Shown: piece by piece, positions 24,419 to 35,631 of the stretch | Layout: each line of letters begins with the position of its first letter | How positions within the stretch are numbered: the stretch's first letter is position 1 | Assembly: GCA_036365145.1 (NCBI GenBank) | Contig: JAEOAD010000034.1 | Span: 20,861,501 to 20,925,500, forward strand | Length of the DNA: 64,000 nucleotides | From: Orientallactaga sibirica | Taxonomy: Eukaryota > Chordata > Mammalia > Rodentia > Dipodidae | Direction of reading: 5' to 3' | Made by a program: the position numbers and the translations under genes | The notes under the pieces: generated by a model | What the model was told of the DNA's origin: nothing | Database searches by the model: none | What the model saw: only the letters and a program-made list of their open reading frames with translations

Positions 24419-24711
24419 AAAAATGATAGTATGGGGCTGGAGAGATGGCTTAGCAGCTAAGGTGCCTGCCTCCTAAGCATAAGAACGCTGGTTCCAATCT
24501 CCAGCGGTTCCAATCTCCAGCTCCCATGTTTAGCCAGATGCAAAGTGATGCAAGGGTGCAATGCTGCACTTGACCACAAGGGGGCGCACACATCTGGATT
24601 TCATTTGCAGCAGCTGAGAAGCTGCTGGTGTGCCCATCTCTGTCTTCCTCTCCCTCTCTCTCTGTCTCTCTCTATGTCTCTCTCAAAAAAAAAAAAAAAA
24701 ATGGTAGTATG
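24419..24711 (+). repeat. tRNA-derived SINE, long subfamily, with CTCF-like core
   Basis: Target duplication AAAAATGATAGTATG (24419-24433) and AAAAATGGTAGTATG (24697-24711). The body has the tandem GTTCCAATCTCCAG duplication and CCACAAGGGGGCGC at 24574-24587. Confidence 0.95.
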
Positions 24712-26434
24712 AATGAGCATGGAACTGGGACCCTTTCCTGTGAATGCAAGAATCATGAAAACTTTCTCAGATGAAGTATCATAAAGGAAAACTTGAAAAA
24801 TAAATTTGTCATGAGACTAAAGAGAGGCACATTCTAGATACATGAATGTGCAGAAGTTCACAGGATTATAAATTATTTCTTTAAGTTCTTTTAAGCTCCT
24901 AAAAAATTGCCCACTTGGGAAGCAGGACATTTAGGGCCAAAGGATCTGAGGAATATGCCCAGTTAGTAGTAGCACCAGGACTTGAACCTAGCACCAAACA
25001 AAGTTCTTTCTACTCCACCACACAGATGATTTGCTTTTTAATTGTGTAAATGACTTGAGCTATTCTGTCTGGGATGTAAATTCCCATCTGTCTTGTCTCC
25101 CATTCAGTGAAGCATTCTGTCCTTTGTTGACTGAGAAAAGATATAGAAAAGAAGAACATTCAACAAAAATGTACAGACAAGTTGTGAAAGCTTCACCCTC
25201 AATGTCATTCTAATTGAATGTCTGACACACCATGCTAGATCAGAGCCACATCACTGCTTTAGAAGTGATTTCTGGCAATTATGGGCACATGGGGCTTTTG
25301 GATGGGCATTAGCATACTAAATACAACCCAAGATGAAAAGGAGGAGGCTGGGTGTGGTGGCTAAGAGCATCATCAGAGTGGGAACCAGGGATCTTATGGG
25401 GAAGTGGACACTTGACCTCCTCAGATGGTACTAGTTGTGGGCAATATTTTGTTCATTGTCTATTCCCTCTGGAAATAATATAGTTATTAGACCATTAAAA
25501 AAAAACAGTTAATAGACCATTAAAAAAAAACACCAAGAATGATCTCACCTGAGGCAAACCTCCACATTCTGTCTCTGGCCTCAAACCCCACAGCCTCCAC
25601 CAGCAGCTCATGAATGACAGCAGCAACAAGCAGCAACAAAGGCAGCTTTGGCAGGAAGCTCTGTGCAGAGGTGGTGTTTACAAGCATTCATCTGCACTCT
25701 CACGTGGAAAAAAAGTGCTTACAATACCAAGAAGGATACAACCATGCGAGATCAGATGCCAAAAGGTAAGGTGTCCTCTGCCAAAAGGAGGATGAGTGGC
25801 TATTAATTTCCACAAACATCCTTTTATGTGGAGTTTGGTTGCTTAGTTCTGCCTGTGATGAGTAGAGGCATGGACAAGCAGCCACAGTGGCCTTTGGCTA
25901 GTCATTTCTCCTCTCTCAGCCTTTTTTCCTCTGTGTAATAAATGCATGGAGCACCACAACCCAATTTCTGCCTCGTGTTCTGTGTGTGAGAAGGGAACTG
26001 TGCAAAACTGTAAGTCAAACATCCATTTATCCCTCCATAACATCACTCATTCAGCAACATTTTCTGTCCTTCTCTAGTGCCCAAGGTCCTTGACCAGGCA
26101 TAGGAACCTATGATCACTGACTTGCAGGAAGCCTACAGTCTGAGGGAAAAAATAGATTTATTAAATGCAGAACTATCCCATGTAGAAGGAGAAAATGTCT
26201 TAACAAAGTAAAAGTAAATGTGAGTGGCAACAGTTTTTAAAAGAGCCCCTCAAAGTGAAGTTGGGTAATAACTAGATAAGAGATGGTGAGAGAAGGTAAA
26301 CACCGCATGAGCAAAGGCTTGGGTATTGAAGAACACATGGTGTATGCAGACCCACTTGCCCAGAATGAATTTTGCCAAAGGTATTATATCATATTAGAGA
26401 GTTTCTGACAACAAAGGAAGCAGACAGAAGACAG
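24712..26434. other. Intergenic, no gene seen
   Basis: A 25-bp tandem duplication lies at 25482-25531. A possible MIR-like piece lies near 24920-25010. Short open frames lack features. Confidence 0.45.
25482..25531 (+). repeat. 25-bp tandem duplication
   Basis: Two copies of a unit with ATTAGACCATTA followed by A9C; one mismatch (TTATTAG versus TTAATAG). Confidence 0.95.
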
Positions 26435-27260
26435 AGACAGACAGACCTACAGAATGGGAGAAAATCTTTACCAGTTATTTATCCTATAGAGGATTGATAT
26501 CCAAAACATATCAAGAATTCAATACCTTAAACACCAAAAAGAACAAATTCAATCACTAAATGGACAAATGAGCTGAACAGACAGTTTTCAAAATAACACC
26601 AGTAAATACATGGGAATTATTCACCATTCTTCACCATCAGGGAAGTGCACATCAAAACTACACTGAGATCCTAGCTCACCCCCATCAGTCTGGCCATCAT
26701 CCTGGAAGCAAAACCCAACTAATATTGTTGAGGGTTTTCAAGAAAGGAAATATATACATATCTGTGAAAATCAGTATGAAGGCTCTTCAAAGAAGTAAAA
26801 ATAGAGCTACCATATGATGCAGCTATGCCTTCTGGATGTACACCCCGAAATATGATAGTTGGCTTACTGTGGGGATACTGGCACAGATGTTGATCATAGC
26901 ACTATTCACAACCTTCCTAAGTGGCCTACAGCAGCTAAGTGGATAAAGAAAAGGTGGTATATATATATACAATGGAGTTTGATTCAGCCATAAAGAAGAA
27001 TGAAACTAGGTCATTTGCAAAAGAAATGGATGGAACTGGAGAGCATCATTTTTAGTGAACTAACCCAGATTCACAAAGAAAGTATCACATATTTTGTTTC
27101 ATGGAATTTAGAAGGAGAAGCAAAAATAAAACAGGGAACATGAAAGTAAAAGGAGAAGTAAGAGATGTCATGGGGAAAAGGTGGGAGAGAGGAATAAGAA
27201 AAGGTAATAGAGGGGTGAAAATCATCAGAGTACATTATATACATGAAATGGCACAATAAA
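26435..27260 (+). mobile_element. L1 LINE 3' end (ORF2 end and 3' UTR), 5'-truncated
   Basis: Recognisable L1 order: GGGAGAAAATCTTTACCAGT, CATCAAAACTACACTGAGAT, AGCTACCATATGATGCAGC, GATTCAGCCATAAAGAAGAA, AAATGGATGGAACTGGAGAG. Many stops; inactive fossil. Confidence 0.85.
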
Positions 27261-27957
27261 AGACACTACTTTATACAATTACTATATGCAAAAAATGGCC
27301 CAGAAGTGAAAAGCAGAAAATGTCTTGGTCGGAGCCTTCATCCTCACTGAAATACCAAGGTGTAGCTAGAGTTAAGATGCCACACCACTTTTTGGACAAA
27401 AAAAAAAAAAAAGCCTCCTTTATTGTGTTTATTGTGGTGTGGGTTTTCTAATGTTTTTTTTTGTTGTTGTTGTTTTTTTAAATGTTATTTATGTAATTAA
27501 TTTATTTATATTATTTACTTCTTTTGTTGAGATAGACACCAGGATTGCAGAAGTGAGCCACCACACCCAGATGAAGACTCCTTTTACAAGTAGATTCTTG
27601 TAAAGGCATGAAATAAAGTAGCCCCTCCCTTGCTATGGTATCATGATGTACTTCTATGACAACTATTAATGCATAGGTATGTGCCTTTCTATCCACTACA
27701 CCACTAGCTGTTTTCTTCCTTGAGTACCAACTCAGTCATATTTGGCTGTTCTTTTCATGATTGGCTAAGAAACGTATTGATTATAGAACACTCAAAGGGT
27801 GGGAGCTGAGGGAAGTGTGAGGTCTGAGAAATTCCTTGAATAAACCATATTAATCACCCATTTTTCTAAAATCATATAATCTTATTTAAATAGCCCTAAC
27901 TACAAATATATTGACTACATATTTGTGTCTTTAGCCCATATATTTGTGTCTGTGTGT
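27261..27957. other. Intergenic, T-rich low-complexity and unique sequence
   Basis: A short antisense B1 remnant is likely at about 27530-27572 (GAGCCACCACACCCAG). Otherwise T-rich tracts only. Confidence 0.4.
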
Positions 27958-27968
27958 GATATATGTAT

Positions 27969-28035
<67 letters not shown>
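27958..28035. repeat. (AT)n(AC)n microsatellite
   Basis: About 24 uninterrupted AT units (27973-28020), then seven AC units. Self-complementary and prone to slippage or cruciform formation. Confidence 0.97.
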
Positions 28036-28559
28036 TTCCTCTAATGGTCTCCTTAGGAAGACAAGCAGGCATGGAAACATTCTCTACTGGTTGAAAGTCA
28101 GAGCCTCACACTACTGAAATATGCTTTGACTAAAACACATAATTAAAAACTTCCAAAACAACCAAGATTTGAATCAGCCAAAATGGTTTAAAAGTTCAAA
28201 TGAGCTCTTTTATGACATGACTGTTTATGGGTTTTCTTTCTATCTCTGTGAGTCACATAAGCAGAGTCTTAGAATGCCAGAACCAGGGCCACCATGGGGA
28301 TAACCAAAACTTTATTTATTTATTTATTTTTTTTTACTGAGTCCTACAGAAATAATAAGGGCTAGCAGATGACATCACTTTAGTATTGAAAATAGTTAGG
28401 GGTTGCTTTAAAAAAGGAATAGAAGATCTCCCCTAATTACTTGAACAGATCAAAGAATGACTGTTCCATATCCCAATGTGGTGATGACATCTATCCAAGT
28501 GTGTGACAATCTAGAAGGATACATCGCTTAGATATCACTCTGGTTAGCAATGTCATGGG

Positions 28560-28715
28560 GCAAAAAGCTATGGAGCCTGGGTTTGTAAATGCTTCTCAAG
28601 GGTCTCCTTGACCGAGTTACATTCCTTCTCTAAACTGCAGTTTCTTCATCTGCAAAAGGGGGCGCTTGAACCTATGGTACTTAGAGATCACAAGGCCTTG
28701 AAGAAACAGCAGGAG
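28560..28715 (+). mobile_element. MIR-like SINE
   Basis: CCGAGTTACATTCCTTCTCT, then AGTTTCTTCATCTGCAAAAG, the MIR core order. Confidence 0.6.
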
Positions 28716-29480
28716 CTTAGCCTACAAGTACTTCCCTTGCCTGCACTGTCCCAACCAAACTGTTTTTTGTTCCAACAAGCCCAGAAGTCCCTCCAGCGTG
28801 TGTGGCTTCTACTCCCCTCCCCATACCCCCATGTGCCCTGGGGGTACTCAATCATGCTAATCACAGAAGCCAGCGATGACTCAGAGCTTGGAGGGGATCC
28901 ATAGGGGAAAGGAGACCAGAAATGCAGCCAAAGGCTCAGAGATGAAGTTAGTACCTTTTTGAAATCACTATTGTTTTTCTTTACAGAAAAGTCTGCAGTA
29001 AGCTCCCCCCACCACTTAATGAAAGGAGAGCTCCCCCCACCAACCTACCCCCGCTACCTTCCCCCACCCAGTCGCCCACCCGCCCCAGAAGATTCTGCTA
29101 AGAATGCTCTTAACACTGGGTTTGAACAAGGTCAAAACCAAAACACAAAATGGGACCCTGGAGCTGGGTCAAGGACTCCTCCAGGCAGCAGCTGGGCAGG
29201 ACTGGTGCCCACTTCAGAAAAACAAGGAGTATCTGTGCCCCCAGCACGGTCCCCACCTGCCGGGAACTTATCCTGGGTTATCTTGGAGCTGGCCCAGAGA
29301 AACCTGAACCGCCCCAGGCTTGTGAGGGCTCTATCTCCTCTTTCCAGGAACTCAGTTCAGCCCCTGGGTTTTCTCCCTAGGTGCCACCAAGCAGCTGCTA
29401 CCCCAGAGCTCAGGCGAGCCCAGGTCGCATTTCCAGCATGCTGGAGCAGAGGAGCCCAGACAGGATCCGCTCCCTCCCTC
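28716..29480. other. Upstream flank of the TNC promoter, GC-rich
   Basis: No repeat is seen. Several long overlapping open frames (up to 194 codons, 28959-29543) arise from a stop-poor, C- and G-rich composition. The frames overlap each other and have no domain. Confidence 0.5.
29005..29086 (-). promoter_or_regulatory. C-rich tract, G-quadruplex potential on the minus strand
   Basis: C runs at 29005-29010, 29033-29038, 29048-29052, 29061-29065, 29067-29069, 29075-29077 and 29083-29086 give a G-rich minus strand about 750-830 bases upstream of the TNC start. It is the opposite polarity to the G-rich tract nearer the promoter. Function unknown. Confidence 0.4.
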
Positions 29481-29485
29481 GCTCC

Positions 29486-29525
29486 GGGGGTGGGGGGGAG
29501 AAGGGAGGTAGGGGAGGGAAGGGGG
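29486..29525 (+). promoter_or_regulatory. G-rich tract with G-quadruplex potential
   Basis: Six or more runs of 3-7 G (29486-29490, 29492-29498, 29503-29505, 29511-29514, 29516-29518, 29521-29525) are separated by 1-5 bases on the non-template strand, about 310-345 bases upstream of the start. This satisfies the usual G-quadruplex pattern. It could also bind Sp/KLF or MAZ-type factors. Confidence 0.55.
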
Positions 29526-29612
29526 CTTCTGTTTCACAATTAGAAAAATCCTTTGGGGAGCAATGCAAAAATCACACTTCACTCACAGCTACTCTGCGAG
29601 GGCGGAGGAAGC

Positions 29613-29621
29613 GGGAATTCC
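29613..29621. promoter_or_regulatory. NF-kB-type site in the TNC promoter
   Basis: GGGAATTCC is a perfect palindromic kB-type site about 215 bases upstream of the inferred start. It overlaps a GAGGAAGCG ETS-type core (29605-29613). NF-kB/Rel and ETS factors are known inducers of TNC. Occupancy of this copy is inference. Confidence 0.6.
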
Positions 29622-29629
29622 TACTTTTG

Positions 29630-29639
29630 CCATAAATTG
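29630..29639 (+). promoter_or_regulatory. CArG-like element
   Basis: CCATAAATTG differs at one position from the SRF consensus CC(A/T)6GG. It lies 8 bases after the kB-type site and 1 base before the octamer. SRF/MRTF control fits the known mechanical induction of TNC, but the mismatch makes this tentative. Confidence 0.4.
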
Positions 29640-29640
29640 T

Positions 29641-29648
29641 ATGCAAAT
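29641..29648 (+). promoter_or_regulatory. Octamer (POU) site, followed by NFI-like half-site
   Basis: ATGCAAAT is a perfect octamer about 190 bases upstream of the inferred start. It is followed at 29655-29660 by TTGGCT, an NFI half-site. POU factors such as Brn-2 and NFI have been linked to TNC promoter activity. Binding here is inferred from sequence only. Confidence 0.6.
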
Positions 29649-29802
29649 GGCTCCTTGGCTGGCTGGGAGCCTGGAGTGAGAGCGCCCTTCATGAGCTAAC
29701 CCCGTTCTGCCGGGAGGGCTGTTCCTTTAATTCACCAACTGAAAAAGTGGGAAAGGATGTCTGGAGGCGAGGAGGCGTCCCATTACAGAGGAAAGAGCTC
29801 AC

Positions 29803-29810
29803 TATATAAG
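29803..29810 (+). promoter_or_regulatory. TNC: TATA box of TNC
   Basis: TATATAAG lies about 30 bases before the inferred start of exon 1. TNC promoters are known to contain a TATA box. An initiator-like CTACTCT (29825-29831) follows closely. The start site itself is inferred, probably within 29827-29837. Confidence 0.85.
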
Positions 29811-29832
29811 CCAGCCAAAGCTGGCTACTCTG

Positions 29833-30025
29833 GCCACAGCCTGCCTACTGTCACACGCCTCTCCTGGGCAGACAACGCGCCCCGCTTCTGCTCCGCACAA
29901 AGCAGCGAGTGGCAGCAGCGGGGACTCCAGAGACCACGCACGTGGAAACCGCTGCCGCTCACGTCCAGATATTGCTTCCACGAGCCGGTGCACCCGCGGA
30001 CCTAGGTTCTTCTCATCAGGGAAAG
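29833..30025 (+). other. TNC: TNC exon 1 (non-coding 5' UTR)
   Basis: The start is set about 30 bases after the TATA box, and the end by a consensus donor (AAAG then GTAAGT at 30026). No ATG occurs in it, in keeping with the known non-coding first exon of TNC. It contains a canonical E-box CACGTG at 29939-29944, which includes a hypoxia-response core (ACGTG). It joins to exon 2 at 56081 across a 26-kb intron. The 5' boundary could be off by about 10 bases. Confidence 0.85.
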
Positions 30026-32915
30026 GTAAGTCTGTTTTGCCTCCATCACCCAAGACCTTTATGATGTTCTTTTGGCACTTCGGGTACCCAGTGGGTCATG
30101 GATTCACCATTATAAAGCTCCTGCTTTGTTTTTGGCAGCTGGCAAAAGGAGTGTCGGTTGATTTTAGGATCCAGCACACCTGGGCCGTTCTCCTACTTTC
30201 CTCTAGTCTTGTATATTGGTTTGGTGTAGATCTATGAACACTTAACACTTGGAAAAAACTTTTGGTAAAGTTTTTTTTTTTTTTTTTTTTGTCTGTGCCT
30301 TTCTTTGGAGGAAAAGTGTGAGTTTTCTCTTAACCCTTTGCTTGGCTAATTCACCTGTGGATTTTATTTTATTATTTTAATCGTTTGTGTGTGAGGAAAG
30401 AGGTTTGAAAGCGAAGTTCGCTCATAGTCTTGGGGGAAGGACAACAATTTTACATCCCAATAACGCTGGCTGTTGACAAGAGTTTTGTAGCCATCCCCAC
30501 ATTTCAGCCTCACTCCATCCTATAGAAAGATAAGAATTAGGGGACAGGAGAGGAGGTGAGTGCCAGAGATGAATATTCATAGGCTGCAAGACAAGGATAG
30601 TGGGCATGTCTATGGGTTCTTAGAGTAGGGCATTTCCGATGGATGCCTCTTAATTCACTGATCCTCAGGTGGGAGTCGCGCATGGTTAGGGCACATAGAG
30701 TCATCAGCACCCCCTATCTTTCCAGAATCACTGCCCCTCCTCACACTCCATCACAGAGCAGACCTGGAGGAATGGGGAGGCACCTACCTAGTGAGCCTTG
30801 GAAAGAACACAGAGGTCCCTCTGGCCCATCCCTATTGCAAGGGCATCGAGATCAGGTGGTGAAGCCAAAGGTGACTTGGGCATGCTTACTACCACCACCT
30901 TAAAGATATATGGGGAAAATATGTAATCTGTGTGAGCCTCTCTTTTCCCCAAAAAGGTAACAATAACTTCCCTGTCATGAGGAGAATATGATATTCAAAG
31001 AGGTTGGTGGTGAATACTCAGTGACTGCAAGTTTGGAATCATTGTCACAGCCAGAAGCTGCTATCACTCTGGAAGTTGAAAGAGCACTTATCCAATTGAG
31101 GAGTGCTCTTTTGTGCCTCCCCCATCCCTTACCTTTTCTTCTCTCCCAATCTCAGGGTGCCTCAATAGGCTAGAAAGTAGGGATTTGGCTGTATTTTATA
31201 AGCAAGAGATTGTGTTGGCATTGGTTGGGGAAAAGGTGGCAGCCTGGGGCTGGATACAAGCATAAATTTTAAGTTGTAATTCCAGAATGTCAAAAGGTTT
31301 TCAGCTTCAGCATTTGCGGTTCTAAAGCCTTTCCTATAAAGATCTGTGTGGCTGGGGAGTCTGGACACTTTCCATGTGGAGAGAAAAAGAGCACAGAGAG
31401 CTGACTTGAAGAATGAATGCCTCTTCGTGTTTTGATGGACCTTTATTCCCTGCTTTCTAGCTCTTTCCCATATGTGCTTTAGAAATGAAAACTGCTGCGC
31501 CCACTCCAGCTGGTTTCTCATCTTGTCCTAAGAGAGGAAAAGCCAAGTTCACGGCTGGAGATAGGTTTATTCAGACTAAATAAACTGATGGAAAGTACCA
31601 GCTTGGTGTGCACTGAACCCTCTATAGGACATGGGAGGTAGTGTGCTCTGGTCCTATGCATGCCAGGAAAGTGACTGTATTTCCGGAAGAAGGATGGCAA
31701 AGTGTGAATATTCTCTAATGTACTCAAATAGTGTGAATTGGATGAAGACCAAAAGGGGTACATCCAGGCTAGGTAATGTTCCCCCAACTTTACTTAAAAC
31801 ACCTAACTTCCCTACCTTGTGCCCCCAGTCCCTGCCTGTCCCTCTTGTGAGGTCGCTGACCTTCCAGGTGTGGAGCTATACAGGACGCTTGGTCTTGGTA
31901 TAAGACCTGGTGCATCATAAAGGTTCAATATATGGAGACTTTTCTGTATTTACCTGATTATCAGCTCACAGACGTCTCCAGGCTTAATGTTCTAAACTAT
32001 GGTTGTCAAACTTGCTTTAGCAATGGAAATATTTATTATAATTTGAAGCAAAACCGCAGTATTTAGCAGATAAGTGTGAGGCTTATTTTAGTTTAGATGG
32101 AGTTGGAGGGCCCAAACCTCACCCTAATGCTCGAGCTGTGGGCCAGATCATCTTTGCCTGATCCTGACTAATAGAAGACAGACAGGTGATTCTCACTCAT
32201 GTAGTAGTTACATATTTCAGCAAGGTTGTTTGTCACTCTAAACTCTAAGTCACCAGCAATTCCCTAAGTAGGACAGTAGACAGGAATAAATATGGGAAGT
32301 TTAAAAGAAAGGCTTAACTAAGTCTGGTTATTTTAATTAGTTTTAATGATATATGGTAAGTCTGTTGTCTAAGACAAAGGTCCTCCTTAGGTATCATTGC
32401 ACCAAAACTCCTGGGCACATCTCTGAAGTATGGATCATACTTATAGGGCAAAGAATAGCCCAGAGAGCAGCAAGATGGAGCAACTTTTCCAGGGTCTTAG
32501 AAGTGGAAAGATGGAACTAAGTTTTAAGGCCAGGTCTTCATGACCACTGATCAGAGTCACACTCTGCCTCTGCTGAGTTCTTTCTGAATGTATGCTTCTT
32601 GCACTGCCTTCAGAAGGAAAGCACTTCCTTTCTGACTAAATATACCCCTCCAGGCAGACTGTGGCCACCCATAAATACAGCGGTAGCCTGATCATATAAC
32701 CAGAATGGAATTTGGAAAGGGAATTCAAGCTGACAGAATGAAAAACACACACCCCTTAATCCTACCCTTTCTAATGCTCACAGTGCACTTAAGAACCTCT
32801 TCTCTCCCTGTGCATGACTCCGAACTTACAAACCACAGTTTCTTATAGAAAAACATACCCACAAGGTATGCACAAGGCACAGAGGTTCCTCCATACTAAA
32901 GCCACTACAGTTTGA
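30026..32915 (+). other. TNC: Intron 1, repeat-poor 5' portion
   Basis: Apart from a T-run at about 30269-30290 and a weak MIR-like stretch near 32400-32590, I see no recent SINE, LINE or LTR in this 2.9-kb part of intron 1. Short open frames here have no recognisable product. Together with 28037-29830 it forms the longest stretch lacking young insertions in the window, which is compatible with regulatory content. Confidence 0.5.
32400..32590 (-). mobile_element. Possible MIR-like SINE
   Basis: GGGCAAAGAATAGCCCAGAG ... GAACTAAGTTTTAAGGCCAG recalls an antisense MIR. Weak. Confidence 0.35.
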
Positions 32916-33171
32916 AAAGTGGAATTCAGGGCTGGAGAGATGGCTTAGCAGTTAAGGCACTTGCATGCAAAACCGAAGGACCCAGGTTCAATTACCCAGA
33001 ACCCACATAAGCCAGATGGACATGGTGGCACATGTATCTGGAGTTTGTTTGCAGTGGCTGGAGGCCCTGGTGTACCCATTTCCCTCCCTCACTCTCTCTC
33101 GCTCTCGTTCTCGCTCTCTCACTCTTGCTCTCTCGCTCTCTCAATAGGTAAATAAAAGAAAGTGGAATTCA
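32916..33171 (+). repeat. tRNA-derived lineage SINE with 13-bp target duplication
   Basis: AAAGTGGAATTCA is exact at 32916-32928 and 33159-33171. The body begins GGGCTGGAGAGATGGC and ends in a CT-rich tract. Confidence 0.95.
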
Positions 33172-35631
33172 TACTACAAATATTTAGTTGGCTCTAAATA
33201 TACAATCCCTTTGTGATGATATAATGTAGACACAGTCAGTGCTGGCGACATATCACATACATTAGGGTCACCTATGGCATCTCATCTAATTCTCTAAAAT
33301 TGAAGTTGCAAATGAAAAGCTCCATTGGATGGATAGAGGTATTGACATTCAAGGAAGCATGGCTGAGAGGCTTGGCTGGGTACATTCCATAAATGAGAGG
33401 TAGAGCTGGCTGTGAACCCTAACCCTATTTGTTATGCCACACTGCCTCCTGAAATCAGGCTCGGCTAACCAAATGGAGAACCTTGAGTGATGCCTTTCCT
33501 GGAATAGCCAAAATGGAACAGGAACCCACAGTTGGCATGGGTGCCAATCGATTTCACATACTAGCCCTGCAGCTATCATTTGTCATGGTGCATAGGAAAG
33601 GTCAGCGTGAAGTGGTGCAACATTGCTTGGAAACAGAAGTGTTCAAATTTCAGCCCCAGGACAGAGAAGGATGCAACTAGAGGTACCAGTCAGGTCATTC
33701 TCACTAAATTTCATCCCCAAAAAAATAGACATAAACTTCCCTAGACTGTGGAGATAGGAACTTTGACTAGGAGAACAGAGCTGTACCTACTCCTCTCTGA
33801 GGTCCAAGAGAGTAGAGTGTGTGGTTTTAAATGGGCTGATTGACAGATAAAGTATAGCAGGTGCATCCCAGCCTCTGAGCAGTGGATCTCAGGATAATGG
33901 TTACAGGCTCCAAGGTACAGATTCCACCAAAGCCTCAGAGAGAAAGGTTGTGATTCAAACACCTCTCATTCTGGAAAGATAGCTGGAAATCCCCTTGAAT
34001 CCCATCCCAGGCCAGTTTGAACACCTTCAACATGTGGAAGACATTAGGTGAAGGATCACGTCCAAGGGAGAAAATCCCCTCAAAGTGTGGTAAGACCAGC
34101 CTCCTGCAACATCTCGGCAATAATTCTCTCTCCAATGAAAAAACACAGTGGTGGCCTCACCTACTCTAAAGAGCCACACATACCCCATGAGTTCCTGTGC
34201 AGGGGAAATTCCTGCAGACCTCTCTGATTCTAAGCCTAGTGATCAGACTTTTTTTCAGTTATGCCCTTATGCTTAGCAATCATAGTTCTGTTTCCTTTCT
34301 GTTTACCATATATTCTTTTAACTTGAGAAGCAGCCTAGTGTTCAGTTTATCATTACTCTCCTTGACCCTCCACCATGGAACAAATGCAGAATGCCTCCAT
34401 TAAAAGCAGGTTGTGAATGGAAAATCCTTTCCATGTGTATTTTCAGTCTATTTGTGAGTGGAAATTTTCAAAATAAATATTTCATGCCAAGCCATCTCAG
34501 ATGTTTGAAATTTCCTGAAGTTCACAGGTCCTGAAATATGTAACAATAACTGAAATTGCTTTGATCGATTCTTTAACTTTCCCCTAACACCTCATGCCTA
34601 GAGACAAAGGGATTTCATAAGCCCCACAAGAAGACAGCTTTCTTTCAGAACCAACCACTGTCACCTCCTACCCTAAAGGAGTTGAGCTGGCTAATGCTAA
34701 CGCCTATGAGAATGTGTTCAGAAAGCTTTTGATGGAGAAGCATGAGAGATAATCACGGGACAAAATATTTACTGAGTGCTCTATAGGTATTGCTCCATTT
34801 TATCATCAACTACTGTTCCCAGTTTGTCACTCCCCTATTAACATGTGAGGTGCTAAAGGCTAAATAAATTCAAAATGCCTTCCCCATACCATACAGCCAA
34901 GTGTATGCAGGGACCCTGAACTCAAAAGCAGCTCCAAGCCGTGCCATGAGAAAGTAGCATACAAGTCATGCTCAGCACCATAGTTCTCTTCATCTGGCTG
35001 CAGAAGTTCATTCTCCCAAAGGCCCAGCCACCTGCTGGCAGGTATCAGGCCCTCTGAAATTCCTATCTGTGAAATTCCCTCCCATCTCCAAGGAAATGGA
35101 ATACCAACACCATATTGCTTGGCTTCTGAAAGTATCTTCTGTGAGTCCGTTTTATGACTCATGAAGATTTTCCACATGCATGATTATATATTTAACAATA
35201 TACCATACTCATGAACCTATAAGTTTATGAAATGGCTTCTCTATGCAACCTGTTTCAGGAAAGTAAACTAAAGCTTAGAAAGGCTGTCAGTGGTACAAAG
35301 TAGAAAGTGTGGTTTGGGGGTTCCCCCAGGTCAAACACCCTAGTTTTCTCACTGCGCCCAATAGCTCTTAAGGAATTATTCCCATTTTCTAGATAACAGA
35401 AAAGGTTAGAGATAGCAGACCACTTGTTAGGGAAATATTTACATTCAAAAAGGACAGTTGAATAGGGAAGGCCATTCTTAAGTCAATGTGTGAATGCCAA
35501 TGTAGGGCTTTAGGACTAGTTCAGAGGAGTAAGAGTCACCTTTCTTCTCCCAGCAGGTCTATGGAAAGGCAAAACCTGGTTTGTTAGGGGGAAAAAAGTG
35601 ACAGAGCCTGAATACTGACCGAAAAATAGTG
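33172..35631 (+). other. Intron 1, stretch with only old repeats
   Basis: MIR-like antisense pieces are plausible at 33270-33465, 34770-34930 and 35270-35430. No young SINE, LINE or LTR and no exon is seen over 2.4 kb. Confidence 0.45.

Noticed and set aside
26435..27260. Active L1 reverse transcriptase
   Set aside because: Only the 3' end is present, with many stops and indels.
28959..29543. 194-codon plus-strand open frame upstream of TNC
   Set aside because: Proline-rich translation from a stop-poor GC-rich promoter flank; overlapping frames are open too, and there is no domain, signal peptide or start context.
1..29800. A second gene upstream of TNC, such as the neighbouring locus found upstream in human
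   Set aside because: No open frame or exon-like block with protein similarity is visible; only repeats and unique non-coding DNA.
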